Source: Pseudomonadales bacterium (GTDB taxonomy: Bacteria; Pseudomonadota; Gammaproteobacteria; Pseudomonadales; Pseudohongiellaceae). From it: DNA of 64,000 bases. The notes beneath the pieces were generated by a model that saw only the letters and a program-made list of their open reading frames with translations, was not told the DNA's origin and ran no database searches. The translations under genes were made by a program, and so were the position numbers. Of the stretch, positions 32,135 to 42,689 are shown in pieces. The first letter of the stretch is position 1. Every line of letters starts with the position of its first letter. The stretch lies in assembly GCA_023268635.1 (NCBI GenBank), contig JALQUB010000064.1:1-64000 (forward strand). The letters run 5' to 3'.

Positions 32135-32794
32135 TCAAAACACTTCCACGATTAATAGCTGGACCGCGAGCCCTATCAATATAAAACCCATCACAGCATC
32201 GACTATCGGAGCTGCATTCCGCACCCGATCACGAATAGACTCTCGATCTATGAATAGCGACAGCCCTGCGAACCAAAGAAATGTCGCTAAGACAAGATAG
32301 CTTGCATAGAAGAGCTGTGCAGACAAAGGCGTTTGCGGATCAATGAGCACCGTAAACAATGCCAGGAAGAATAATGTGGCTTTAGGGTTCAAACCATTTG
32401 TCATAAAGCCGAGCAAGAACGCTTTATGCACAGCCATGCTCCCGAAGGCGACCTCAGCCACAGACAACTCATCGCCTCCTGCTCGAGGCTTCCGCTCACG
32501 CCAAATCACACGAGCACCACGCAGCGATTGCACTCCCAGATATAGCAGTAAGCAAGCCGCAACAATCTGCAAGACAGTTAGCGCCTCGGCGGAGCTCTTA
32601 ATAAGCACCGCCACCCCGAGTAAACAGTAGCTGATATGCAAAGCTATGCCTGCGCCCACGCCAGCGCTTGTCCAAATCCCCGTCCTACTGCCAAAACGCA
32701 AGGTCTGCCTTAGCACGATCGCGAAATCAGGACCCGGGGATGCCACTGCCAAAAAATGAGCAATAGCAATCACTGTAAATTCGGGCCAGTTCAT
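32135..32794 (-). CDS. LysE/RhtB-family amino acid exporter
   Basis: FLAVASPGPDFAIVLRQTLRFGSRTGIWTSAGVGAGIALHISYCLLGV; GLNPKATLFFLALF. Confidence 0.9.
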   Translation of the reverse strand: MNWPEFTVIAIAHFLAVASPGPDFAIVLRQTLRFGSRTGIWTSAGVGAGIALHISYCLLGVAVLIKSSAEALTVLQIVAACLLLYLGVQSLRGARVIWRERKPRAGGDELSVAEVAFGSMAVHKAFLLGFMTNGLNPKATLFFLALFTVLIDPQTPLSAQLFYASYLVLATFLWFAGLSLFIDRESIRDRVRNAAPIVDAVMGFILIGLAVQLLIVEVF

Positions 32795-32799
32795 GGAGC

Positions 32800-34029
32800 C
32801 TAATCGACGAGATCAGAGATGATGAGATTGATCTCAGCGTGCTGCCCGTTATGAGCGAATTTATCAGAGACCACTCGATAATCACCGGTTGCTGGGCTTG
32901 CCACTCCAGACCGAGAAACAAGGGCGGAAACAGATACCACCTCGGCTGAACTGAGATTGAAAGGGCCCACTGCTGAGTCATTATCCAGACTAATCATGAT
33001 CGGAAGATCCCCGACCCGGAGATCCAGCGCTGCGAGTGGAGGCATGCCCTCACGCTCAGCATTACGTACCGCAACAAAGACTCGCCAATCCGGATCTAGC
33101 TGGAGTCCTTCGGCGATCGCCAAATGGACATCGATCACCGGACCAGCAATCTCCTCACCATTTTCCTCGCGCAGTAGACGTTGCGCATTCGCAATTTCCG
33201 CCCGTAGAGCATCAGCCTCAGCAGAATTAGGATCGCTCTGAATGAGCAGCCTCCAATTCGAAATCGCCGTGGCATAATCACCTCGATTTTGCGCATCCGC
33301 CGCCAACAATTGAATGACCGCGATTTCGTTCGGATTAATCGCTTGAGCTTTAGCGATAATCTCTTCCAACTCGGTGCTAAATTCGAACTCGCTCTTAATA
33401 TAAAGAGCAAGCGCTGCCCGACCTAAGGCCAGAGCCTCATCGGGTTGACCTTGCAACCTTTCAGCAGCTTGCAAATAAGCTATTTGTGCTTCATTAAACA
33501 TTCCGAGGGTCGCAAAATTTTCGCCCAGAAAATACCAAGCCCAAGGCTTTTCGGTGTCTTCACGAACAACATTGCCTATGTCTACCACCAACTCAGAAGC
33601 AGCCTCTGCATTACCTTGAACCGCCAATGTGCGTTGGAATAATTCCATCAATTCCACATCTTCGATATAGCCCCATCGCTGATACAAGCTAACGGCAATA
33701 AGCGGTATGGCGATCGCTATACCTAGCGCAAGCAATTTGGTCATCGAGCTCAACTTAGTTGACGAGATAGAGTTTCTTCGCTCCAGATCGACATTGTCCA
33801 ACAAGCTCTGCTGCAATTCTCGTAGGAGCGCTGAATGCTCCTGATCCGTGATAAATCCAGATCGCAGCTCCGTGGCTAATTCCTGTTCCCGCTCCGCAAA
33901 AACGCGGATGTTCTCTGCTCGTTGCGAATCGATCTCACTATGATCGAATCCCCGCGTCCGCAACAGAGGGACGAGAACAAAAGCAATTGCAATGCTGGCG
34001 AGCGAAATCGCCAATATCCAAAACAACAT
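32800..34029 (-). CDS. ccmI: Cytochrome c-type biogenesis protein CcmI
   Basis: N-terminal TM, second TM after an ELQ-rich region, TPR region, position at the end of the ccm operon. Confidence 0.88.
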   Translation of the reverse strand: MLFWILAISLASIAIAFVLVPLLRTRGFDHSEIDSQRAENIRVFAEREQELATELRSGFITDQEHSALLRELQQSLLDNVDLERRNSISSTKLSSMTKLLALGIAIAIPLIAVSLYQRWGYIEDVELMELFQRTLAVQGNAEAASELVVDIGNVVREDTEKPWAWYFLGENFATLGMFNEAQIAYLQAAERLQGQPDEALALGRAALALYIKSEFEFSTELEEIIAKAQAINPNEIAVIQLLAADAQNRGDYATAISNWRLLIQSDPNSAEADALRAEIANAQRLLREENGEEIAGPVIDVHLAIAEGLQLDPDWRVFVAVRNAEREGMPPLAALDLRVGDLPIMISLDNDSAVGPFNLSSAEVVSVSALVSRSGVASPATGDYRVVSDKFAHNGQHAEINLIISDLVD

Positions 34030-34063
34030 AGTAGTCCTATTGCACGCCTATCTATAAGCCGCG

Positions 34064-34603
34064 CTAATTTTTGTCTTCAGTTTGATCGGTTGCCGATTGT
34101 TGCGCTCTGCTTTCGGCGAGGAGATTTTCTAGGCGACGCCGGTCATCCCCATCCAGCTCATCACTGACTTGTACACTATTTAGCTTGCCCGCCTTGCGCC
34201 AAATATTGATGAGCACGATGGCACCTAGCAGTAAAAACAGGAGAGGTCCGAACCAGAGCAAAACCGTCTGACTCGTTAATCTGGGCTTATAAAAAATAAA
34301 ATCCCCATAACGGTCAAACATAAACTGCTCAATCTCTTCGTCGCTCATCCCTTCAACAATCATCCGATGAACTTCACGCCGCAGATCTTCAGCGACACCA
34401 CCTGTTGATCCCGACAAACTGGTGTTCTGACACATGGGACAACGGAATTCATCCGAAAGCTTCCGGAAGCGTTTCTGCTGTTCGGCACTCTCGAATTCAA
34501 AAGTATCGACCTGCGCATAGGCATCGGGTAGGCCCATACCAATGAATGCCACCAGAGATAGAAACAGGATTGTGCGAGGCGCTATCTGTTTCAGAAGACT
34601 CAT
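34064..34603 (-). CDS. ccmH: Cytochrome c-type biogenesis protein CcmH
   Basis: FRCPMCQNTSLSGS, DEEIEQFMFDRYGDFIFYKPRL. Confidence 0.95.
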   Translation of the reverse strand: MSLLKQIAPRTILFLSLVAFIGMGLPDAYAQVDTFEFESAEQQKRFRKLSDEFRCPMCQNTSLSGSTGGVAEDLRREVHRMIVEGMSDEEIEQFMFDRYGDFIFYKPRLTSQTVLLWFGPLLFLLLGAIVLINIWRKAGKLNSVQVSDELDGDDRRRLENLLAESRAQQSATDQTEDKN

Positions 34604-35139
34604 CGCGCAGCCTCTTCCGAGCGCAACTCAGCAATCGCAGGCTCGAATACTTCGCGCCAGACTTGCTCATCAAGCACGCTCACATGACGATATCGGATTA
34701 CGCCATTGCTATCGACGAGATAGGTCTCAGGCGCACCATAAACGCCGAGATCTATACCAAACCGCCCAGATTCGTCGAGAATACTAAATTCAAAAGGATT
34801 GCCATTGTCTTCGAGCCAATTCAGAGCGAGCTGCTGCTGATCGCGATAATTTACCCCTACTATGGGTATTTCACCGCTTTCCTTTAATCGCATGAACGTT
34901 GGATGCTCCACCAAACAAGGGAGGCAGTAGCTACCCCAAACATTCAATAGGAACGGCTCTTTAGGCAGCAACTCATTGTTTACCGAAACATCATCAACTG
35001 TCGTCAACTCGAACGCTGGCATGGGTTTATCAATAAGCATCGATGGCAATTCTTTGCTATCGAGATAAAGCCCACGCCACATTACGACTGCGAGAATGAG
35101 AAATGCCGCCACGGGCAAAAAAGCCATTAACCTGTTCAC
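34600..35139 (-). CDS. ccmG: Thiol:disulfide interchange protein CcmG/DsbE
   Basis: Membrane anchor, LLNVWGSYCLPCLVEHPTFMRL, GVYGAPETYLVDSNGVIRYRHVS. The active site is CLPC. Confidence 0.93.
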   Translation of the reverse strand: MNRLMAFLPVAAFLILAVVMWRGLYLDSKELPSMLIDKPMPAFELTTVDDVSVNNELLPKEPFLLNVWGSYCLPCLVEHPTFMRLKESGEIPIVGVNYRDQQQLALNWLEDNGNPFEFSILDESGRFGIDLGVYGAPETYLVDSNGVIRYRHVSVLDEQVWREVFEPAIAELRSEEAAR

Positions 35140-37145
35140 TAGTTGGCCTCCCCTACTAACGCAGAATTATTCTTATCGCCTTCCTGCATATAACTCGAAG
35201 TCGATTCCACTTTCGCGACTCGACGGTATCGCCTATCGGCAGCTGAAATAAAACCAGCGAAGAGCATCATGAGTGCGCCGAGCCAAACCCATCGAACAAA
35301 GGGTTTGACATAAATTGTCATCGACCAGGCATCATTGCCGCGCTCCTCTCCCAATGTCACGAACAAGTCTCGCAGGAACCCAGCATCAATCGCCATTTCT
35401 GTCGACGGCGTGCCACTCGCGATATAAAGTCTTCGCTCCGGATGCAGCTCCTTAAAAAACTCACCGTCGTGGTATACCTGAATCGTCACCTCCACACCTC
35501 GGAAATTTTGACCAGAAATCGCTTCCGCTCCGATGAATTCAAATTCGTAGGCGCCGAGTGATGTTCGCTCTCCTGGCCCAAGCAGCACGCTCTTCTCTTG
35601 AGAGTAAATAGTAGTTAGCGCAGCACCAATCACGATCACGGCCACGCCCAGGTGTGCCAACTGCATGCCGTAATAGCTGAAAGTTAAACTGCGCAACCCC
35701 GCTGCAATCGTTTTCTTATTTGCGATCTTATTGTGAACATCTTTCATAGCCGCAAGCACAATCCAGACAGCTAACGCCACGGCCAGGGTAGCGCTTAAGC
35801 TGAATTCGAAAGTGAGCAATAATGGTAAGAGGACGCCCAAAATGACACTCGCAATCGCGACCAGCCCTAGTTGCTTAACGAGATACATCCCTGATGTTTT
35901 TTTCCAGCGAGATATGGGACCGATAGCCAAGACAAGTACTAACAATGACATGAGAGGAACAAATATCGCATTGAAATACGGCGGTCCAATTGAAATCAGA
36001 TCGTCAGTGATTGCCTGATAGACCATCGGGAATAATGTCCCGAGAAACACAGAGGCAGCGGCAACAACCAGAATAAGATTATTTACCAGCAACAACATCT
36101 CTCGTGACAATATTCCAAAGCCAAACCGACCACGAAGCAATGGCGCTCTAATTGCATAAAGCAATAAAGAGCCACCTATCGATAGAGTCAGTATGCCTAA
36201 GATGAATATACCTCGCTCTGGATCAGTCGCAAATGCGTGCACCGAAGTCAACAAACCAGAACGCGTGATGAAGGTGCCCAGCAAACTCCCAGCAAACGCG
36301 AGAATAGCGAGCATGACAGTCCAACTCTTGAAAATGCCACGCTTCTCGGTAACTGCCAGCGAATGGATTAACGCTGTTCCAAACAACCAAGTGATTAGGG
36401 GCGGATTTTCAACGGGGTCCCAGGCCCACCAGCCACCCCAACCCAACTCGTAATATGCCCACCAGCTACCTAAAGCGATACCTAAAGTTAAGATACCCCA
36501 AGCCACATTCGCCCACGGCCGACACCAGCGTGCCCAGGCGGCGTCCAAGCGACCACTTAACAAGGCGGCCATCGCAAACGCAAAAACCACAGAGAAACCT
36601 ACATACCCCATATACAGAGTCGGCGGGTGCACAATAAAACCGAAATCCTGGAGCGCGGAATTAAGATCCGCACCGTCTGCTGGAGGCAGCGGAACTGTGC
36701 GGTCGAACGGATTTGAAGTGGCCAACAAAAACAGCAAATAACCAACGCAGAGCAATCCTAAGACTGCGAGGACACGAGCGACAAATTCTATAGGCATGCT
36801 TCGACTATAGAAGGCGACTGTGAGCATCCAGCCCGACAGCATGAACGTCCATAGAAGAAATGACCCCTCATGACCACCCCACACCGCGGTTAATTTATAG
36901 CGAAGCGGTAATAAACTATTCGAGTGCTGCTGCACATAGCTTACGGAAAAATCATCGACTGCGAACGAATAGGTCAGCAACACATAAGCAAGACAGATGA
37001 ACACAAAAATGCCCGCCACTAAGGGACGGGCAAGATTCATGAACCTAAGATCGCCTTTTGCTGCGCCTACCAAAGGCAAAACGCCTAGCAGCATGCAGAG
37101 ACAAAGTGCGAGTATGAGGGCGAAATGGCCTAGTTCGGGAAGCAA
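35139..37145 (-). CDS. ccmF: Cytochrome c-type biogenesis protein CcmF
   Basis: KLTAVWGGHEGSFLLWTFMLSGW, GWGGWWAWDPVENPPLITWLFGTALIHSL. Confidence 0.96.
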   Translation of the reverse strand: MLPELGHFALILALCLCMLLGVLPLVGAAKGDLRFMNLARPLVAGIFVFICLAYVLLTYSFAVDDFSVSYVQQHSNSLLPLRYKLTAVWGGHEGSFLLWTFMLSGWMLTVAFYSRSMPIEFVARVLAVLGLLCVGYLLFLLATSNPFDRTVPLPPADGADLNSALQDFGFIVHPPTLYMGYVGFSVVFAFAMAALLSGRLDAAWARWCRPWANVAWGILTLGIALGSWWAYYELGWGGWWAWDPVENPPLITWLFGTALIHSLAVTEKRGIFKSWTVMLAILAFAGSLLGTFITRSGLLTSVHAFATDPERGIFILGILTLSIGGSLLLYAIRAPLLRGRFGFGILSREMLLLVNNLILVVAAASVFLGTLFPMVYQAITDDLISIGPPYFNAIFVPLMSLLVLVLAIGPISRWKKTSGMYLVKQLGLVAIASVILGVLLPLLLTFEFSLSATLAVALAVWIVLAAMKDVHNKIANKKTIAAGLRSLTFSYYGMQLAHLGVAVIVIGAALTTIYSQEKSVLLGPGERTSLGAYEFEFIGAEAISGQNFRGVEVTIQVYHDGEFFKELHPERRLYIASGTPSTEMAIDAGFLRDLFVTLGEERGNDAWSMTIYVKPFVRWVWLGALMMLFAGFISAADRRYRRVAKVESTSSYMQEGDKNNSALVGEAN

Positions 37146-37203
37146 TGTTTCCTACCTCGGTGTCAAGCACCTTAATCAATTTCGCTGTAGGTAAATGCGC
37201 GAC

Positions 37204-37674
37204 TTATCGCCCGCCGCCTTCACCCAATGACATATGATTCTCTGCACTGGCACCCGAGGCATCTAGTGCAGCTTTCACTTCAGGCGACATGTAATTTTCG
37301 TCATGTTTCGCTAAGACCTTGCTGGCCTGAAAAACACCTCGATCATCCACGATACCTTCGGCAACTATTCCTTGCCCCTCTCGAAACAGGTCGGGGAGGA
37401 TGCCGACGTAATGTATCGGCACCTCACTGGCGAAGTCTGTAGTGACAAAATTAACGCTTAGCGTGCCATCCTCTCGCACAATAGAACCATCTTTTACCAT
37501 ACCACCGATCCGGAAATGCTGACCATCTGGCACTTCGCCCTCAGCAACCTGAGTTGGGGTAAAAAACATATTAATATTCTGCGAAAGCGCGTAGAGCGTT
37601 AGCCCCACAGCTACACTTAAGCCGAACGCGATGAAAAGAATAATGCCTAGCCTTTTTCGTCGATGCGGTTTCAT
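37204..37674 (-). CDS. ccmE: Cytochrome c maturation heme chaperone CcmE
   Basis: RIGGMVKDGSIVRE, VLAKHDENYMSPEV (HxxxY heme-binding site). Confidence 0.96.
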   Translation of the reverse strand: MKPHRRKRLGIILFIAFGLSVAVGLTLYALSQNINMFFTPTQVAEGEVPDGQHFRIGGMVKDGSIVREDGTLSVNFVTTDFASEVPIHYVGILPDLFREGQGIVAEGIVDDRGVFQASKVLAKHDENYMSPEVKAALDASGASAENHMSLGEGGGR

Positions 37675-37925
37675 GAATTCCCCTCCGCCTCTTCCAATTT
37701 GTGGCGCCCAGCAGAATTCACTTCAGCACCATGCGCTTGTTCCGCTAGAGTCTGTCGACGCTTTAAGTCTCTGATTAAAGACTTTCTTCGCAGCACGGGG
37801 ACATAAAGATTCACCGTGATAAACACGACAAACAATCCATAGACTGCCCAGACGTTAAAAGAATATCCGCCCATGTCCAGAAACTCAGCAAAACTGTCGA
37901 ACTGGATCCCGCTGATCAAGTCCAT
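37671..37925 (-). CDS. ccmD: Heme exporter protein CcmD
   Basis: FDSFAEFLDMGGYSFNVWAVYGL, single TM, between ccmC and ccmE. Confidence 0.92.
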   Translation of the reverse strand: MDLISGIQFDSFAEFLDMGGYSFNVWAVYGLFVVFITVNLYVPVLRRKSLIRDLKRRQTLAEQAHGAEVNSAGRHKLEEAEGNS

Positions 37926-37927
37926 AA

Positions 37928-38686
37928 CTATCCTCTTCCCGATTTAGTGTCAGCCAGCAACTCTTGCACCCACAGCGCCTTGCGCTCTCGCTGCAAAATC
38001 TCATTACGCGTGGACAGAATTAGACTGACGCTTAGGAATAAATAAACACCTAAAATCATGAGAGCGGTAGCAATCCAAAATTCAGGGCCATTCGCGCTAC
38101 CCGACTCCATAGACACAGGGCTAGCGGGCTGATGCAGGGTATTCCACCATTCGACGGAATATTTAATAACCACCACATTGATACATCCCACTATGGAGAG
38201 CAATGCACAAGCTTTTGCGGCCTTCTCACTGTCTTCGAGTGCTGACCGCAAAGAAACCACCCCGAGCAATAGGAAAAACTGAAATAGCATAGAAACAAGC
38301 CGGCTATCGCTCCATTCCCACCAAGTACCCCAGCTAACGCTTCCCCAGAGAGAGCCTGTCGCCAATGTGATGAACGAGAACCACGCGCCCAGCGCTGCCG
38401 CATTCTTCGCAACCATGTCGGCGAGCTTCATTTTCCAGACCAGCGTGATCGTTCCGGCAACGGCCATTAACGGGAAGAACGCCAGTGACGTACCAGCTAC
38501 CGCCACATGCACCACCAAGATTCGCGAGGTATAGCCTTGCTGATAATCAGGCGGAAGGTAAAGCAACGCCCAAATCGTAGCGACACCGAGGGTGAGTACC
38601 ATCGCAGCGGTTAGCCAAGGCAACCACTTCGTGGAGAGCTCATAGAACCACTTAGGTGAGCCTAATTTTGCAAACCATAACCACAT
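37928..38686 (-). CDS. ccmC: Heme exporter protein CcmC
   Basis: RILVVHVAVAGTSL, GSLWGSVSWGTWWEWSDSRLVSMLFQFFLLLG, SVEWWNTLHQPASP. Confidence 0.96.
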   Translation of the reverse strand: MWLWFAKLGSPKWFYELSTKWLPWLTAAMVLTLGVATIWALLYLPPDYQQGYTSRILVVHVAVAGTSLAFFPLMAVAGTITLVWKMKLADMVAKNAAALGAWFSFITLATGSLWGSVSWGTWWEWSDSRLVSMLFQFFLLLGVVSLRSALEDSEKAAKACALLSIVGCINVVVIKYSVEWWNTLHQPASPVSMESGSANGPEFWIATALMILGVYLFLSVSLILSTRNEILQRERKALWVQELLADTKSGRG

Positions 38687-38868
38687 TCTTACTATCCTTA
38701 AAGCGCTTCAGCAACTTCAGTGCCAAATGCCGGCATCTATGACCATTATTTACCGCGTACTATACCATGCGCAATGCGCGCAAGGCGCGGCATTACTCGC
38801 TAAATAGTGATTAGTTGTCACATCATAGGTGGCCGCTAACTACGTAATTGGACCCGTGGTAAACCCGC

Positions 38869-39567
38869 TTAACTTACGCTAATTCGCAAGGCTGCTGCTG
38901 ACGTGAGCGGTGCCAAACTGAGAGACCCCGCCAAAATGGCCAACATCAATGCCAAATAGCCCCCTGCAGGTAGGCCCGCGGCGCTCGATTGCACAGCAAG
39001 CGTGCCAAATATGAGTACCGGCACGCTAAATGGCAGAGTTATCACAGCCAATATCAATCCCCGACTACCAAGCCCAACGGTTAACGCAACGGCAATCGAA
39101 CCGATAAGGCTCAACGTGGGCGTCCCTATCAGAAGCGACAGGAGCAGCGTCAAATAGGAATCTCCAGGGAGCTTTAACATATAAGCCAGCAGGGGCGAGG
39201 CAATCACCACTGGCAAGCCGCTCACTATCCAGTGAGCGATGTTTTTGGCTAGCACCAAGAAAAACAGAGGATGGGGGCTGAGTAACAACATCTCCAAGGA
39301 GCCGTCTTCGAAGTCAGCCCGAAACAGACTATCCATAGACAGCATTGCGGACAATAACACCGCGATCCAAATCACTCCCGCAGCAATCTCGGCCAACTTC
39401 GTAGGTTCCGGGCTAATCGCAAGCGGAAATAAGGAGACGACAATGACGAAGAACATGAATGGATTCACAATGTCGTTTTTGCGCTTAAATGCGATCAGCA
39501 AATCACGTTTCAGGGTCAGTGCGAACGCCGACCACGTGGAGGGTTTGTTCAGAGCCGTTGAGTCCAT
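38869..39567 (-). CDS. ccmB: Heme exporter protein CcmB
   Basis: LTLKRDLLIAFKRKNDIVNPFMFFVIVVSLFPLAISPEP, LFRADFEDGSLEMLLLSPHPL. Confidence 0.95.
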   Translation of the reverse strand: MDSTALNKPSTWSAFALTLKRDLLIAFKRKNDIVNPFMFFVIVVSLFPLAISPEPTKLAEIAAGVIWIAVLLSAMLSMDSLFRADFEDGSLEMLLLSPHPLFFLVLAKNIAHWIVSGLPVVIASPLLAYMLKLPGDSYLTLLLSLLIGTPTLSLIGSIAVALTVGLGSRGLILAVITLPFSVPVLIFGTLAVQSSAAGLPAGGYLALMLAILAGSLSLAPLTSAAALRISVS

Positions 39568-39573
39568 GGTCTG

Positions 39574-40275
39574 CTACCCTAATGTGAGTCGCTGAAGCTT
39601 GGGCAATTCAAGCTTATGATGTGTTGTCACGATGACTGCCCCACCCTTCTCCGCGTGATCGGCCAAGGTCTGCTCGAGCCTCGCCACCGCATCGACATCG
39701 AGCGTGGTAAACGGCTCATCGAGAACCCAAAGCGTCGCAGGACTCAGTCGCAATCTGGCAAGCGACACCCGTTGCTGCTGGCCCGCGCTCAATGTGTAAC
39801 AGGGGGATTCTTCAAATCCTCGCAGGCCTACATCGGACAATGCCTTCATTAACTCCGCTTCGCTCACCTTGACTTGCAAGCCAGCAGACCAACGCAAATT
39901 TTCCAGGGGGCTCAACACCTTATTCACGCCGACGCGATGCCCCAAATACAGCAAGTCTGCTGCAAAAGCCTCTGACTGCTCACTCCGATCAAATCCGCGC
40001 CAACGGATCTGCCCTTCGAAACCATCATTCAAGCCGCAAATAATTCTCAACAGGGTAGTCTTGCCGCTGCCATTACTGCCAGCGATCTGCAAAGCGCTAC
40101 CGGGATTTATGGCGAAAGATAGCGCAGAAAACAACAACCGCTCATCACGCTCACAACGAAGGTTGCACACCTCGAAGAGAGGCGAATTATCGGGGGTATG
40201 CTGGAAGCTAGTGTCTGTCATCATCTGTCTCACCACGCGGGCGGGCAGCATAGCGCGGCAAGACGCTATTGCCAA
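39574..40275 (-). CDS. ccmA: Cytochrome c biogenesis ATP-binding export protein CcmA
   Basis: IAGSNGSGKTTLLRIICGL, YTLSAGQQQRVSLARL, LWVLDEPFTTLD. Confidence 0.95.
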   Translation of the reverse strand: MAIASCRAMLPARVVRQMMTDTSFQHTPDNSPLFEVCNLRCERDERLLFSALSFAINPGSALQIAGSNGSGKTTLLRIICGLNDGFEGQIRWRGFDRSEQSEAFAADLLYLGHRVGVNKVLSPLENLRWSAGLQVKVSEAELMKALSDVGLRGFEESPCYTLSAGQQQRVSLARLRLSPATLWVLDEPFTTLDVDAVARLEQTLADHAEKGGAVIVTTHHKLELPKLQRLTLG

Positions 40276-40311
40276 ATTCGACGCGAATACCGCCCCAGCG
40301 ATAAGTTCAGA

Positions 40312-41073
40312 TTAACGCCAATCAGCGAGACGAGAACGCAGACGCATGGCGGCCTGACTGTGGATCTGACTGACTCGGCTCTCGCTAACCCCGATTACTT
40401 CGCCTATCTCCTTTAGATTAAGCTCTTCATCATAGTAGAGTGCGAGAACCAGCTTCTCTCTCGGAGGGAGATTATCGATAGCTCGAGCAAGATGTTCTTT
40501 GAAGGTCGCACGCTGAAGTCCATCACAAGGACCTGGAAGCTCCCCTGCAGCGAGCTCGATCGCTGAGTCGTCGCCTTCCATAATGTCATCGAAGCTGAAT
40601 AAACGACTGCCGCTGGCATCCTGCAAAATTGCATAATAAGAATTTAGATCAATGTCCATTTCTTTTGCGATGTCTTGATCTTTGGCATCTTTACCGGTTC
40701 GCGCTTCAATAGCTTTGATGGCTTCGGCGACCTTCCGAGATTTTCGGTGTACAGAACGCGGCGCCCAATCCCCCTTGCGAACCTCATCGAGCATAGAGCC
40801 CCGGATACGTATGCCTGCGTACGTTTCAAAACTCGCGCCTTTAGAGATGTCGTATTTTTTTGCCGCCTCCAACAAACCGATCATGCCTGACTGCACCAAA
40901 TCGTCTACCAATACGCTGGCCGGCATGCGCAGCAACAAGTGATGGGCTATGCGCTTCACAAGCGGAGCATATTTCTCGACTACCGCGCTCATATTGGCGT
41001 CGCTGGCTTCCCCGTTCGGAAGCACATCCTCAAAAACTTTGGCCTCTGTGCCTTCAGACATTCCTAACCCCAC
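40312..41073 (-). CDS. fliA: RNA polymerase sigma factor FliA (sigma-28 family)
   Basis: YAPLVKRIAHHLLLRMPASVLVDDLVQSGMIGLLEAAKKYD, YAGIRIRGSMLDEVRKGDWAPRSVHRKSR, LNLKEIGEVIGVSESRVSQIHSQA. Confidence 0.94.
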   Translation of the reverse strand: MGLGMSEGTEAKVFEDVLPNGEASDANMSAVVEKYAPLVKRIAHHLLLRMPASVLVDDLVQSGMIGLLEAAKKYDISKGASFETYAGIRIRGSMLDEVRKGDWAPRSVHRKSRKVAEAIKAIEARTGKDAKDQDIAKEMDIDLNSYYAILQDASGSRLFSFDDIMEGDDSAIELAAGELPGPCDGLQRATFKEHLARAIDNLPPREKLVLALYYDEELNLKEIGEVIGVSESRVSQIHSQAAMRLRSRLADWR

Positions 41074-41623
41074 CCCTGATTTATTATTCTGCTGTGTTAC
41101 TTCTGACTAGCTAAACTTCTTCCCAATTCAGGCGATGACACTCCTGTTGGGCCAAGCAATGTCTTCTACTTGCCTAGTGAGGGAGAAGGAGCAAATAGCG
41201 TGCCAAACTCAAAATTTTTCTAAGGATTTCTCTGCCGTAGTTGATTAGGCAGATTGCTATTGAGGCATATCCAGTGCTAGCAACAGCGTATTAGGCGCTT
41301 TAGCTTAGGGGTAAGACAGCGCTTCGCTTTCGCAACTCGATCTTCAATGGAAATAAATGCGAAGAAAAGTCGCAAACAAGACAATAGATCACAGTAGTTA
41401 GTTAAAGTGGTTTCTAGATAGTGGTAGACCCAGGGCGAGCCAATCACCATCAATTCAACAATGAAATACTCGCTAAGCAGAGCGAGATCAATGGGTTTAC
41501 AGGCGAGACGAAAATAAAATTGCCGACCACCGCGATCTCACGCGGATCGAGACTGCTGCGACAACTTCCCGTCAAAATATCGGTTTATCGTCAAGTCTTC
41601 GCATAGGGTTTGTCAAAAATCCG

Positions 41624-42193
41624 TTATGCCCGAGGTGGAGTGACACCGGTCTGCCCCATGTATTTACCCCCTCGCTGTTTATAGGTGGTCTCGCACTGTT
41701 CATCTGATTGATAGAACAGCATTTGTGCCACCCCTTCGTTCGCGTAAATTTTGGCGGGAAGAGTCGTGGTATTTGAAAATTCGAGGGTCACATGACCCTC
41801 CCACTCAGGCTCGAGCGGGGTCACATTCACGATAATGCCGCACCGGGCATAGGTTGATTTACCCAAACAAATAGTGAGCACATCTTTGGGGATGCGGAAA
41901 TATTCTACCGTGCGAGCCAACGCGAATGAGTTCGGGGGTATGATGCAATAAGGCTCGTCAATTGAAACGAAACTCGATTCATCAAAATTCTTAGGGTCGA
42001 CAACGCTTGTCGTGTGAACGTTGGTAAATATCTTAAACTCTGTCGCACAACGCACGTCATAACCATAACTCGACGTACCATAAGAAATCACCTTCTGCTC
42101 GCCCACATATCGGACTTGCTCAGGTTCAAATGGCTCAATCATGCCCTGCTCTCGGGCCATCTGGCGAATCCACCTGTCCGATTTAATACTCAT
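41624..42193 (-). CDS. dcd: dCTP deaminase
   Basis: [67 protein letters not shown]. Confidence 0.96.
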   Translation of the reverse strand: MSIKSDRWIRQMAREQGMIEPFEPEQVRYVGEQKVISYGTSSYGYDVRCATEFKIFTNVHTTSVVDPKNFDESSFVSIDEPYCIIPPNSFALARTVEYFRIPKDVLTICLGKSTYARCGIIVNVTPLEPEWEGHVTLEFSNTTTLPAKIYANEGVAQMLFYQSDEQCETTYKQRGGKYMGQTGVTPPRA

Positions 42194-42463
42194 GAAGTCA
42201 AATCCTGCGCTCTAATTGATTAATATTTGACGGCACACTCGCGCTGCCTCTAGCGACCAAACCTAATTCGTATCGGCCGGCGCCGATGATAGCTGAACCC
42301 CTCATCCACGCAAGCTAAACACATGTCTTACGCTAGGATGTGCTGAAAGTCGGCAGGTTTTCGCGTATGCTTAGCGGCTTATTTCACACGAGCAAAGCTG
42401 AAAATTCAATCGAGCTCGAAGACTTGGCCGATGGCGGCAGATATAGATATTAGAGGAGCAGTC

Positions 42464-42628
42464 ATGCGGAAGTGGCAGTGTTTAGTCTGTAGTTTTGTCT
42501 ATGAGGAAGCACTTGGCTTACCCGACGATGGCATCGCGCCAGGAACTAGTTGGGACGACATCCCTGACGACTGGATGTGCCCTGAATGCGGAGTAGGGAA
42601 AGAAGACTTCGAAATGGTCGAAATCTAA
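42464..42628 (+). CDS. Rubredoxin
   Basis: [54 protein letters not shown] with CxxC...CPxC; ATG at 42464 preceded by GAGGAG. Confidence 0.95.
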   Translation: MRKWQCLVCSFVYEEALGLPDDGIAPGTSWDDIPDDWMCPECGVGKEDFEMVEI

Positions 42629-42689
42629 GCAGTGCTCGACATCTAAATCAGTCGCACAATCTACCACATCAATCGAAAAGGAATACCAG

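Noticed and set aside
32800-40275. ccm operon as a possible novel system
   Set aside because: All nine subunits have canonical motifs and order; ordinary system I cytochrome c maturation.
41421-41606. 61-aa ORF between fliA and dcd
   Set aside because: No convincing RBS, family or hydrophobicity pattern; likely chance.
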